Shown here: piece by piece, positions 43,050-51,280 of the stretch
Layout of the letters: each line of letters begins with the position of its first letter
Numbering within the stretch: the stretch's first letter is position 1
Origin: Streptomyces sp. NRRL S-646
GTDB lineage: Bacteria; Actinomycetota; Actinomycetes; Streptomycetales; Streptomycetaceae
Length of the DNA stretch: 64,000 nt
Direction of reading: 5' to 3'
NCBI RefSeq assembly: GCF_000720765.1
Contig: NZ_JODC01000011.1
Coordinates: 248,001 to 312,000, forward strand
Notes under the pieces: model-generated
The model's database searches: none
The model's input: only the letters and a program-made list of their open reading frames with translations
What the model was told of the DNA's origin: nothing
Made by a program: the position numbers and the translations under genes

Positions 43050-43083
43050 GGCTGATTATCCGGCCGCGCCTACCGTTTTCTGT
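43050..43083 (+). promoter_or_regulatory. Leaderless promoter of the KAS operon
   Basis: GGCCGCGCC followed by TACCGT (43071-43076) matches the -10 block upstream of the tautomerase operon. Seven bases after the -10 comes the ATG at 43084, so the transcript would begin at the start codon; no ribosome site is present. An upstream TTCTCCTTGAAA also matches, but 21 bp further from the -10 than in the other promoter. Confidence 0.5.
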
Positions 43084-44367
43084 ATGACGAACAGTGAATT
43101 CGAGATACCCGACGAACGCGTCGTCGTCACCGGAATCGGTGTCGTACTCCCGGGCACCCTCTCCGTCGACCGGTTCTGGGCGAACGTCTCGGGCGGCAGG
43201 TCCCAGGTGGGCCGGCTCACCCGGTTCGACGCGGAGCAGGCGGGCCTTCCGGTGTACGCGGCGGCCGAGATCGACGACTTCGACCATCACCCCTTCCTCC
43301 CGGAGCTGACGGACGCACACGCGGCCAAGTACTCCCGGGAGATCCTCATCGCCATGTCGGCCCTCGCCGAGGCCCGCCGGGACGCCGGGCTCGGTCCGGG
43401 CGCCCTGGACCCGCGCCGGCTGGGCATTGTCATGTCCTCCTCCCGCGGTCCGTTCAGCTGGTGGCGCGACGTGCTCACCGGCGCCGACCCGGACGCCTTC
43501 GGCGACAAGGGCGCGATGTTCCGCGGCCTGCCCGGCTGCCCGGCCTCCCTGTCCGCCGTCTACACCGGCGCCCAGGGCCTGGTCACCACCGTCAGCAACG
43601 CCTGCGTCGGCGGCCACCAGGCCATCCAGCTCGCGCTGCGGGAGCTGCGCTCCGGTGCCGCGGACGCCATGCTGGTCGGCGGCCACGAGTTCCCGATCGT
43701 GCCCGAGGTCGCCGCCTGCTACCGGGCGATGGGCCACGGGGTGCTCTCCTCCGAGCGCGAGGAGCCGAGCCGCGCGGTGCGCCCCTACAGCAACGACCGC
43801 GAGGGCTTCGCGCTCGGCGAGGGCTCCGTCGTGCTGTGCCTGGAGCGGGAGTCGGTCGCCCGGCGGCGCGGCGCCCGCGTCTACTCAGAGATCCTCTCGG
43901 CCGCCTCCCTGAACGAGGCCGCCCACCCCACCACCATGGACCTGACCGGCAAGGTCACCGCCTCGGTCATCGAGGACGCCCTGGCAGGCGCGGGCCGCAG
44001 CGCGGCCGACGTCGACTACTTCTGCGCGCACGGCACCGCCACCCGGTACAACGACATCGCCGAGTCGCGTGCGCTGCGCGCCCTCTACCCCGAGCGCACG
44101 ACCGCCGCCCTCCCGCCGCTGAGCTCCAACAAGCCCATCTACGGGCACACGTTCGGCCTGGCGGGCATCATCAACGTCGCCGCGACCAGCCTGATGATCC
44201 ACCACCAGACGCTCGCGCCCACCATCAACTTCACCACGCCCGACCCCGAGTGCGACCACGACCACGTCTTCGAGGGACCGCGTCCGGCCGAGCTCGGCCT
44301 CGCGGTGTCCATGTCGTTCGCCTTCGGCAGCCAGACGGCGGTCGTCGCGCTGGGAGCCCCGGCATGA
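43084..44367 (+). CDS. KAS II-like 3-oxoacyl-ACP synthase
   Basis: A 427-residue condensing enzyme. The catalytic triad of the KAS I/II family is intact: C174 (SNACVGGHQ), H316 (CAHGTATRYND) and H355 with K350 (SNKPIYGHTFGLAG). It would extend an acyl-ACP by decarboxylative Claisen condensation with malonyl-ACP. It is a stand-alone enzyme, not a PKS module, and no chain-length factor accompanies it. First gene of a seven-gene operon; it overlaps the CoA-transferase start as ATGA. Confidence 0.92.
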   Translation: MTNSEFEIPDERVVVTGIGVVLPGTLSVDRFWANVSGGRSQVGRLTRFDAEQAGLPVYAAAEIDDFDHHPFLPELTDAHAAKYSREILIAMSALAEARRDAGLGPGALDPRRLGIVMSSSRGPFSWWRDVLTGADPDAFGDKGAMFRGLPGCPASLSAVYTGAQGLVTTVSNACVGGHQAIQLALRELRSGAADAMLVGGHEFPIVPEVAACYRAMGHGVLSSEREEPSRAVRPYSNDREGFALGEGSVVLCLERESVARRRGARVYSEILSAASLNEAAHPTTMDLTGKVTASVIEDALAGAGRSAADVDYFCAHGTATRYNDIAESRALRALYPERTTAALPPLSSNKPIYGHTFGLAGIINVAATSLMIHHQTLAPTINFTTPDPECDHDHVFEGPRPAELGLAVSMSFAFGSQTAVVALGAPA

Positions 44368-46190
44368 GCCGGCCCCTGATCGCCGCCGACGTGGACGAAC
44401 TGGTCCGCGCCCTGGTCAGGCCCGGCGACCACGTCCATCTGGCCGGCACCCCGTCCCGCCCCAACGCCCTCACCTACGCCCTGTGCCGGGTCTTCGGCGC
44501 CGACGGCCGTCTGACGGTCTCCACGACCGCCGTGCACTCCTCGGCCCACGCGCTCGCGCTGTCCGGTGTCGCCGACAAGGTCATCGCCGGTTTCGCCGGG
44601 GACACCTATCCCTCGCCCCGCCCCAACCCCCTCTACGCGGACCTGGAGAAGGGCGAACCGTTCACCTTCGAGGCCTGGTCGCTGCTCAGTTACGTCCAGC
44701 GGCTCATCGCCGGCGCGCAGGGAGCCCCGTACGCGGTCACCGGTTCGCTGGCCGGCACGGATCTCGCCGCGGACAAGCCGGACGTGCTGCACCGGGTGCC
44801 CGACCCCGCCCGCCCGGGCGAGGAGATCACCCTGCTCGCCCCGCTCCGCCCCGACGTGACGCTCGTCCACGGCGTGGCCGCCGACGAGGACGGCAACATC
44901 GCCCTGGTGCCGCCGCTCGGCGAGGGCGCCTGGGCCGCATACGCAGCCGAACGCGGCGTCATCGCCTCGGTCGAGAAGATCGTCACCCGCGAAGAACTGC
45001 GCGCCGTCAACGACCGCGTGGTCATCCCCGGCCAACGCGTCCTGGGCCTGACCGAGGCCCGCCTGGGCGCCCACCCCCAGGCCCTGCGCACCGACCAACT
45101 GCTCGGCGTGGACGGCTACCTGGACGACTACGCCTTCCTGGAGGAGATCGTCGCCTCCTGCCACGGCGAGGAACGCGGCCAGGACTGGTACCGCACGTGG
45201 GTCACCGCCCCAGGCTCGCACAAGGAGTACGTCCACCGCCTGGGCCCCCGACGCCGCAGCGCCCTGCGCATCCCGGATCCCACCCGGGCGGACGACGACT
45301 ACGACGCCGAGACGGAGACCTGGGCGGAGATCTTCCGCTGCGAGAAGGAGGCCGTCGCCAGGGCCGGTTCCACGTCGGCCCTCGCACCGCCCACCGCACC
45401 ACCCTCCGCACCCAGTACGCCCACCGAGCAGCTCCCCCCGGCTCCCCCGACCCGCCAGGAACGCCTGATCGTGCTCGGCGCCCGGGCCGTTGCCGAGCAG
45501 GTCCGCGCGCACGGTTACGACACCCTGCTCGCCGGGATCGGCACCTCGCACATGGCGGCCTGGCTCGCGGCCGAGCTGCTGCGGGCCGGCGGACAGGACG
45601 TCAAGGTCGTCGCCGAGCTGGGCATGTACGGCTTCCGGCCCGAGGGCGGGGACACCTTCCTGTTCAGCCTGCTGCACGCGAGGGGCAGCGAGATGCTGGC
45701 CGGCATCCCGGAGATCCTCGGCGGCATGGTCGCGGCCAACCCTCGGGCGCTGGGAGTCCTGGCGGCCGCCGAGATCGACGAGAGCGGCACGATCAACACC
45801 AGCCGCGGCGCGGACGGCCGCTGGCTGACCGGCTCGGGCGGAGCCAACGACATCGCGTCCAGCACGGACTGCGTGGTGATCGCCCCGTCCTCCCGCCGCC
45901 GCTACGTCACCGAGGTCGCCTACCGCACCAGCCCCGGCCACCGGGTCCGCGAGGTGGTCAGCGACTTCGGCCGCTTCACCCGAGCCGAGCCCGGCTTCCG
46001 CCTGGCGACCTACCTCCCCGCGGACGACGCCCCCGACGGCCCCCAGGAACTGGCCCGGCAGGCCGCGGAGGCCGTAGCGACCCGTACATCGTGGACCGCC
46101 GACACCACCCACGTAACCGCCGAAAAGCCCATAACAGCCGAGGAGTTGACAGCGCTACGCACCCTCGACCCCCAGAGCCGCTTCACCTGA
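44364..46190 (+). CDS. Fused alpha-beta CoA-transferase
   Basis: A 608-residue protein with the two subunits of a family I (glutaconate/3-oxoacid type) CoA-transferase in one chain. The alpha part covers residues 1-330 (RPGDHVHLAGTPSRPNALTYALCR; VTLVHGVAADEDGNIALVPP); an Ala/Pro linker spans about 340-375; and the beta part covers 375-608 (GYDTLLAGIGTSHMAAWLAAELL; EIDESGTINTSRG; TGSGGANDIAS). It moves CoA between carboxylates or activates an acid to its thioester without ATP. In the cluster it may prime or release chains. The exact catalytic Glu is not obvious to me. Confidence 0.85.
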   Translation: MSRPLIAADVDELVRALVRPGDHVHLAGTPSRPNALTYALCRVFGADGRLTVSTTAVHSSAHALALSGVADKVIAGFAGDTYPSPRPNPLYADLEKGEPFTFEAWSLLSYVQRLIAGAQGAPYAVTGSLAGTDLAADKPDVLHRVPDPARPGEEITLLAPLRPDVTLVHGVAADEDGNIALVPPLGEGAWAAYAAERGVIASVEKIVTREELRAVNDRVVIPGQRVLGLTEARLGAHPQALRTDQLLGVDGYLDDYAFLEEIVASCHGEERGQDWYRTWVTAPGSHKEYVHRLGPRRRSALRIPDPTRADDDYDAETETWAEIFRCEKEAVARAGSTSALAPPTAPPSAPSTPTEQLPPAPPTRQERLIVLGARAVAEQVRAHGYDTLLAGIGTSHMAAWLAAELLRAGGQDVKVVAELGMYGFRPEGGDTFLFSLLHARGSEMLAGIPEILGGMVAANPRALGVLAAAEIDESGTINTSRGADGRWLTGSGGANDIASSTDCVVIAPSSRRRYVTEVAYRTSPGHRVREVVSDFGRFTRAEPGFRLATYLPADDAPDGPQELARQAAEAVATRTSWTADTTHVTAEKPITAEELTALRTLDPQSRFT

Positions 46191-46200
46191 CGGCGACTCC

Positions 46201-46260
46201 AGCGCCCCTTAAGGGGCGCGGGGAACTGCGCGACCAGCCACAACGAACCCGCACCAACCC
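46201..46260. repeat. Dispersed repeat, family B, inside the operon
   Basis: A perfect 18-bp palindrome GCGCCCCTTAAGGGGCGC (46202-46219) followed by GGGAACTGCGCGACCAGCCA lies between the CoA-transferase and FabH-like genes. Related copies are at 18241 and 34430. As a hairpin within an otherwise continuous operon it may lower or end transcription, giving weaker expression of downstream genes. Confidence 0.7.
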
Positions 46261-46315
46261 CACAACATCCCGTGGCACCCCCTAAAACCACCCACCCACA
46301 CAAGGAGCCAGAAAA

Positions 46316-47293
46316 ATGCACACCCGCACCGAATCCCGAACCTGGACCAACTCCGGCCTCAAGTTCACCGGCCTCGGCCATTACTACCCCCGAACCCACC
46401 GCACCCACGACGGCGAAGTCACCCTCGACGGCCGCACCTACCCGCCCGAGACCGCACAAGAACTCGGCGTCCGCGCCCTCCACGTCGCCGACGAGGACGA
46501 GACCCTGGAGTTCATGGCCGTCCAGGCCGCCACCTCCGCCCTGGCGAACGCCGGTCGCGAGGCCGACGACCTCGACCTGGTGGTCCTCGCCAACTGGACC
46601 GACCGCCAGTGGATACCGGAGATAGCCCCAGGAGTCGCCGCCGCGCTCGGCGCACACGGCGCCCTCGCCTTCGACGTCTGCGGCGCCTGCACCGGCTTCG
46701 TGCACGGCGTGCAGACCGCCGCCTCGATGCTCACCGCCCACCCCGGCTGGAAGCGCGCCGTCGTAGTGGCGGCAGACCGCTTCACCCGCCGCGCCCGCCC
46801 CGGCACCCGCGGCCAGCTGGTCTTCGGGGACGCGGCCGGCGCGGTGGTCCTGGAGAAGGGCGACCCGGACGACCCGAGCGGTCTGATCGACTCGGTCCTG
46901 GACTGCGACGCCGCCGAGGCCGACACCGTCGCCGCCCGGCCCCCCGAGGGCTTCCTGCGCCCGAAGCCGGAGCTCATCGACCTGGCGGTGCGCTCCAGCC
47001 TGAAGGTCGCCGGCAACCTCCTCACCCGCAGCGACCTCAAGACCTCCGACATCGACTGGCTCGTCCCGCACCCCGGCAACAACGCCATCCACGCCGGCGT
47101 ACGCGACGGCCTCGACCTGGAGCCGGCCAGGTTCCTCACCAACTTCGCCGAGCGCGGCAACACGGGCTGCGCCTCGATCCCGATCGCCCTGTCCGAGTAC
47201 GCCGAGAAGGGCGTCGTCAGGAGCGGCGATCTGGTGCTGTCCACGGCGGTCGGCTCCGGCTGGTACTACGGCGGGCTCCTGTACCGCCTGTGA
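46316..47293 (+). CDS. FabH-like 3-oxoacyl-ACP synthase III
   Basis: A 325-residue KAS III. All three catalytic residues are present: C125 (DVCGACTGFVHG), H252 (WLVPHPGNNAIHAG) and N282 (ERGNTGCASIP). It should condense an acyl-CoA starter with malonyl-ACP, or perform a related priming step. It follows the repeat-containing gap after the CoA-transferase; AAGGAG lies 8 nt before its ATG, and the HAD gene follows after 49 bp. Its substrate could be the CoA ester made by the transferase. Confidence 0.92.
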   Translation: MHTRTESRTWTNSGLKFTGLGHYYPRTHRTHDGEVTLDGRTYPPETAQELGVRALHVADEDETLEFMAVQAATSALANAGREADDLDLVVLANWTDRQWIPEIAPGVAAALGAHGALAFDVCGACTGFVHGVQTAASMLTAHPGWKRAVVVAADRFTRRARPGTRGQLVFGDAAGAVVLEKGDPDDPSGLIDSVLDCDAAEADTVAARPPEGFLRPKPELIDLAVRSSLKVAGNLLTRSDLKTSDIDWLVPHPGNNAIHAGVRDGLDLEPARFLTNFAERGNTGCASIPIALSEYAEKGVVRSGDLVLSTAVGSGWYYGGLLYRL

Positions 47294-47342
47294 CCCGGAC
47301 CCGCCCTCTGCCCGCCCGAACCACTCACCTCAAGGACCCGTC

Positions 47343-48020
47343 ATGAGCCTCACCGGCCCCACCCCCGCTCCCTCCTCCTCCCTGGCCGTATGGACCGACT
47401 TCGGCGGTGTGCTCACCCCGCCGGTCGGCGTCACCTTCAACGAGTTCGCGGACCGCGTCGGCGTCCCGCTGTGGGCGCTGAAGGAGTCGATGCGCCTGGT
47501 CGGGGAGAAGTACGGCACCGACTCGATGGGTGCCATAGACATCCCGCTGATCGACGAGGCCACCTGGTCCGACGAACTGGAGGACGTCCTGGGCGGCACT
47601 TTCGGGGTCGTCGCCGACCTGCAGCACTTCGGCGACCGCTGGTTCGCCGGGCGCCCCGCCAACCAGGCCTGGACGGCGCATCTGGAGGCGTTCCGGGCCC
47701 GGGGCGCATTCGTCGGACTGCTCTCCAACCTGCCGCCGTCGTGGGACCGCCACCGCCGGTTCATGATCGACGACTCGCACTTCGACGACATCGTCCTCTC
47801 CCACGCCGTGGGCAGCCGCAAGCCCGAGCCCATGATCTTCGAACTCGCCGCGAAGCGGGCCGGGCTCGAACCGCATCAGTGCGTGCTCGTGGACGACCTG
47901 GAGAAGAACGTGGTGGGTGCGATCGCCGCCGGCTGGCAGGCCGTGCACTTCCACGACGCCGACCAGGCCGCCCGTCAGGTCTCCCGCCTCCTCGACACGG
48001 CCGCCCCGGCCGCCGTCTGA
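47343..48020 (+). CDS. HAD family phosphatase
   Basis: A 225-residue HAD protein of the epoxide-hydrolase N-terminal/YihX-like class. Motif I is WTDFGGVL with the nucleophilic Asp and Gly in place of the second Asp, normal for this class; motif II is GLLSNLPPS; motif III is SRKPEPMIFELA; motif IV is VLVDDLEKNVVGA. It sits directly before an AfsA homologue. In A-factor-type pathways the phosphorylated butenolide must lose its phosphate, so this is the natural candidate for that step. Direct evidence is lacking. Confidence 0.88.
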   Translation: MSLTGPTPAPSSSLAVWTDFGGVLTPPVGVTFNEFADRVGVPLWALKESMRLVGEKYGTDSMGAIDIPLIDEATWSDELEDVLGGTFGVVADLQHFGDRWFAGRPANQAWTAHLEAFRARGAFVGLLSNLPPSWDRHRRFMIDDSHFDDIVLSHAVGSRKPEPMIFELAAKRAGLEPHQCVLVDDLEKNVVGAIAAGWQAVHFHDADQAARQVSRLLDTAAPAAV

Positions 48021-48061
48021 GCCCCGCCACCCGCCCCCGACGAACGGCAAAGGAGCCCGTC

Positions 48062-49084
48062 ATGTCCGTACTGAGCCAGGTCGAGCCGGTCCACGCCACC
48101 GAAGCGGCCCAGATCCTGTCCACCCAGCGCACGCTGTCCCGCCGGCTGGTGCACCGTTCGGCGATCTCCGAGGTGTTCCTCACCGACTTCCAGTCCGTCG
48201 ACGAGAACACCTTCCGGGCGGCGGCCCAACTGCCGCCGCGCCACTTCTACTACGGCGACCACACCGCCCGACCGGCGATGCACGACCCGCTCGCGGTGTT
48301 CGAGAGCGTGCGCCAGATGCTGCTGTGCGCGATGCACCTGCAGCACGACGCGGGCCACGACACCAAGTCCATCACCGCGACCGCCTCCCTGGAGATCACC
48401 GACCCCGGCCCGCTCAGGGCCCGCGGCGCACTGGACCTGCTCCTGCTCGGCAGCGTGCAGCTCGCCAAGAACTACCGGGACGCCATCGCCCGCGTGGTGC
48501 ACCAGGTCCGGGTCATGGCCGGCGGGCGGCAGGTGGGCGTCGTCACCGTCGACACCGCGCAGCGCCCCGACACCGTGTACGAGAAGCTGCGCATGAGCCA
48601 CCGCGCCACACCACCGCCGATGTCCGACGCCGTGCCCGTACGCACCGACGGCGTCGCCCCGCCTCCCCGGCTGGTGGGCCGCGAGCAGGCGGAGAACGTG
48701 GTCCTGGAGAACGCCGACGTGACGGACGGCGCCGTACACGCGCGACTGCGGGTGCCGACCGCGCATCCCAGCATGTTCGAGCACGCCCAGGACCATGTGC
48801 CGGGACCGGTGATGATGGAGGCCGCCCGGCAGGCCGCGCTGCTGCTCGCCGCCGACGGACAGGGCCCGTCCCCGGCCGGGTTCCACCCCCAGTACATGGA
48901 CGCCGAGTATCTGCGCTTCGCGGAGCTGGACAGCGACATCACCGTCGTCACCCGGCGCGTGCCCGACCCGGTGGACGGCGGCCTGCGGACCGAGACCGCC
49001 TTCGTCCAGCAGGACGAGACCGTCGCCCGGATGCGGGTCCGGCTGGCAGCGGCCCACACCACCGGAGCCGGCGATGCGGTTTGA
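48062..49084 (+). CDS. AfsA family butenolide/GBL-forming enzyme (structural copy)
   Basis: A 340-residue AfsA/ScbA homologue with two hotdog repeats. The Glu-Arg pairs considered essential are kept in both: E81/R84 (DPLAVFESVRQ) and E253/R256 (VMMEAARQAALL). AfsA condenses beta-ketoacyl-ACP with dihydroxyacetone phosphate. This copy lies inside the biosynthetic operon between phosphatase and acyltransferase genes, not next to a receptor gene, so it may build the product skeleton. It is longer than the second copy, with an acidic-poor central insert at 175-210. It overlaps the next gene by 11 bp. Confidence 0.9.
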   Translation: MSVLSQVEPVHATEAAQILSTQRTLSRRLVHRSAISEVFLTDFQSVDENTFRAAAQLPPRHFYYGDHTARPAMHDPLAVFESVRQMLLCAMHLQHDAGHDTKSITATASLEITDPGPLRARGALDLLLLGSVQLAKNYRDAIARVVHQVRVMAGGRQVGVVTVDTAQRPDTVYEKLRMSHRATPPPMSDAVPVRTDGVAPPPRLVGREQAENVVLENADVTDGAVHARLRVPTAHPSMFEHAQDHVPGPVMMEAARQAALLLAADGQGPSPAGFHPQYMDAEYLRFAELDSDITVVTRRVPDPVDGGLRTETAFVQQDETVARMRVRLAAAHTTGAGDAV

Positions 49085-50105
49085 CACGCCCGTCCACCTC
49101 AGCGCCCCCGTCCTCGTGCTCGGCGAGCACGCCCAGCCGGTGGCGGACGCGGTCGCCGGCCTGCTGATCGACGAGGAGAACGCCGAGCGGTACGCCTATA
49201 CGGCACTGCGTACCAGCGCCCTCGCGCCGGTCCGGCTCGCCGCGCTCGCCGCCGTCAAGTCCCTTGAGTCGTCCGGTGTTTCACCTGAGCGGATCGGCCA
49301 ACTGCTGCATGCGTGGACGTACCACCAGGGCCACGAGTTCTGGTCCCCGGCCCACTACCTCGCCCAGCAGACCGGGGCGGTGGCCGCGGAGCCCGTCGGC
49401 ATCCAGCAGATGTGCAACGGCGGGGCGGCCGCGATCGTGCAGGCCGGCTGCCGGCTCCTCGCCTCCCCGGCGGCCGGCCCCGCCCTGGTGACCACCGCCG
49501 ACTGTTTCCCGCAGCCCGGCTTCGACCGCTGGGGTGGCGACTACGGGGTCTGCTACGGCGACGGCGCCACCTCGGTCCTGGTCGACCGGGCCCCGCACGG
49601 CCGCTCCGTGCGCCTGCTGTCGGCGGCGACCGTGGCGGCCCCGGTGCTGGAGGGCATGCACCGCGGCGACGCTCCCTTCAGCCCGGCTCCCACCAGCGGC
49701 TTCAAGCCGCTGCTGCCGAAGCTCGCCAAGAAGGAGTTCCTCACGGCCAACCCGACCCTGCCGTTCGGCCCGATCGCGCACGACGCGGTCACCACCGTGG
49801 TGGCGCGGGCTCTGCGCGACGCCGGGGTTGCCGCCGACGACGAGCGGCTGCGCGCTGCGGCGCTGCCCCGGCTCGCCCGGCATGTCATGGCCGAGGCGTA
49901 CGAACCCGCGTTCCGCGAGGTGTGCGCCGCGCCGATCGTCCAACTGGGCGCGGACACCGGGCACTTGGGTGCCGGTGACGCCGTCGCCAACCTGTCCGAT
50001 CTGCTCGCCCGGGACGACGTACGGCCCGGAGATCTGCTCGTCCTGCTCAGTGCCGGCGCCGGGTTCACCTGGTCCGCCGTGATCGTGGAGGTGAACCGCC
50101 CGTGA
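49074..50105 (+). CDS. KASIII-like acyltransferase
   Basis: A 343-residue protein with the thiolase fold. The nucleophile C114 is present (GIQQMCNGGAAAI), but the usual Asn is replaced within ADTGHLGAGDAVANL, and the first His motif is altered. The GHLGAGD signature marks KASIII-like enzymes such as CerJ and relatives, which transfer acyl groups to hydroxyls or amines rather than making C-C bonds. An acylation step in tailoring is inferred. Start ATG 49074 overlaps afsA-like; its stop overlaps the SDR gene as GTGA. Confidence 0.88.
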   Translation: MRFDTPVHLSAPVLVLGEHAQPVADAVAGLLIDEENAERYAYTALRTSALAPVRLAALAAVKSLESSGVSPERIGQLLHAWTYHQGHEFWSPAHYLAQQTGAVAAEPVGIQQMCNGGAAAIVQAGCRLLASPAAGPALVTTADCFPQPGFDRWGGDYGVCYGDGATSVLVDRAPHGRSVRLLSAATVAAPVLEGMHRGDAPFSPAPTSGFKPLLPKLAKKEFLTANPTLPFGPIAHDAVTTVVARALRDAGVAADDERLRAAALPRLARHVMAEAYEPAFREVCAAPIVQLGADTGHLGAGDAVANLSDLLARDDVRPGDLLVLLSAGAGFTWSAVIVEVNRP

Positions 50106-50950
50106 CGAACCCGACCGCACACGTCGAAGACCCGACGGCACACGTCGAGGACCCGACCGCACGCATCGAAGATGCGACCGCCCCGGCCGAGGATCCGACC
50201 GCGCTGTTCCGGCTGGACGGCCGGGTGGCCGTGGTCACCGGCGCCTCCAGCGGCATCGGCGCGCATGTGGCCCGGCTGCTCACCGCTGCGGGCGCCAGGG
50301 TGGCCCTGGCCGCGCGCCGCGAGGGCCCGCTGAAGGAGCTCGCGGCCGAGCTGCCCGGCTCGCTCGCCGTGCCGTGCGACGTGACCTCGGCCGAGGACCG
50401 TGAGCGCCTGGTGCGCACGGTCACCGGGGAACTCGGCCCGATCGACATCCTGGTCAACAACGCGGGGCTGTCCGAGACCGTGCCCGCGGAGACGCAGACC
50501 GTGGAGAGTTTCAGTTCCATCGTGGCGCTGAATCTGACGGCGGTGTTCGCGCTGAGCCAGGCGGTCGGCGTGGGCATGCTGGAGCGGGGCCGGGGTTCCG
50601 TCGTCAACATCGCCTCCATCTACGGGCTGGTGGCCAGCGGCAGCCTTCCGCAGGCCGCGTACACCGCCTCCAAGGGCGGGGTGGTGAACCTGACCCGGGA
50701 GCTGGCCGCCGAGTGGAGCGCGCGGGGTGTCCGCGTCAACGCGGTGTGCCCGGGCTGGTTCTGGTCGGAGATGACCGAGTCGATGCTCGGCAGCGACAAG
50801 GGCCGGGCCTGGGTGGAGCGCCGCACCCCGATGCGCCGGGCCGGCCGGCTCAGCGAACTGAACGGGGTGCTGCTGCTGCTCGCCTCGGACGCGGGCTCCT
50901 ATGTCACCGGAGCGGCCGTGCCCGTGGACGGGGGCTATCTGGCCCTGTGA
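50102..50950 (+). CDS. SDR oxidoreductase with N-terminal heptad repeats
   Basis: A 282-residue short-chain dehydrogenase. The first 35 residues are about four repeats of the heptad DPTAHVE (encoded by 21-bp DNA repeats, 50105-50205), unlike normal SDR starts. The fold begins near residue 37 (DGRVAVVTGASSGIG), with NNAG, Ser in NIASIYG and Tyr/Lys in YTASKGG, plus GWFWSEMTESML. It likely reduces a ketone in the pathway. Last gene of the KAS operon, coupled to the acyltransferase by a GTGA overlap. Confidence 0.9.
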   Translation: MTNPTAHVEDPTAHVEDPTARIEDATAPAEDPTALFRLDGRVAVVTGASSGIGAHVARLLTAAGARVALAARREGPLKELAAELPGSLAVPCDVTSAEDRERLVRTVTGELGPIDILVNNAGLSETVPAETQTVESFSSIVALNLTAVFALSQAVGVGMLERGRGSVVNIASIYGLVASGSLPQAAYTASKGGVVNLTRELAAEWSARGVRVNAVCPGWFWSEMTESMLGSDKGRAWVERRTPMRRAGRLSELNGVLLLLASDAGSYVTGAAVPVDGGYLAL

Positions 50951-51280
50951 CCTCACCGCCACGACAGACCGGCCGCACCCCGTGTCGCTTCAGAGGCACG
51001 GGGGCACTCCTCGAAGAGGGAATGGCCTGGTCAGCGCGTGCTTCATAGCATCGACAGAGCGCGGGGAGGGGATCCATCAGGACCCGGCTACCCGGTTCTG
51101 CTTCCGGAAACGCGACCGCCCGTCCATCCCCCGCCCGGGCGCCCGCGACCGGCGGACTCCCTCCCCGCGCCTCAGAGCCTGTGCATACGACGACGACCGC
51201 CGGCCCCTGCCGTGCGGTCGTCGCCTGTCTGCTCGCAATCCATGTCATCACCCATGTCGCAGTCCCTGGAGGGCACCATC
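50951..51280. other. Intergenic region with promoter of second SDR
   Basis: The 330-bp gap contains GTGTCGCTTCAG (50982-50993), a relative of the shared box, 52-57 nt before TAGCAT (51046-51051), and the ribosome site GGAGGG at 51268-51273. I see no other gene. Confidence 0.5.
50982..51051 (+). promoter_or_regulatory. Promoter with TGTC box, second SDR
   Basis: TGTCGC (50983-50988) lies 57 nt before the -10 TAGCAT (51046-51051). The box and the spacing resemble those of four other cluster promoters but are less exact. Confidence 0.4.

Noticed and set aside
44364..46190. Acyl-CoA synthetase or acetate CoA-ligase
   Set aside because: No ATP/AMP-binding motif; the two-domain layout and glycine motifs fit a CoA-transferase.
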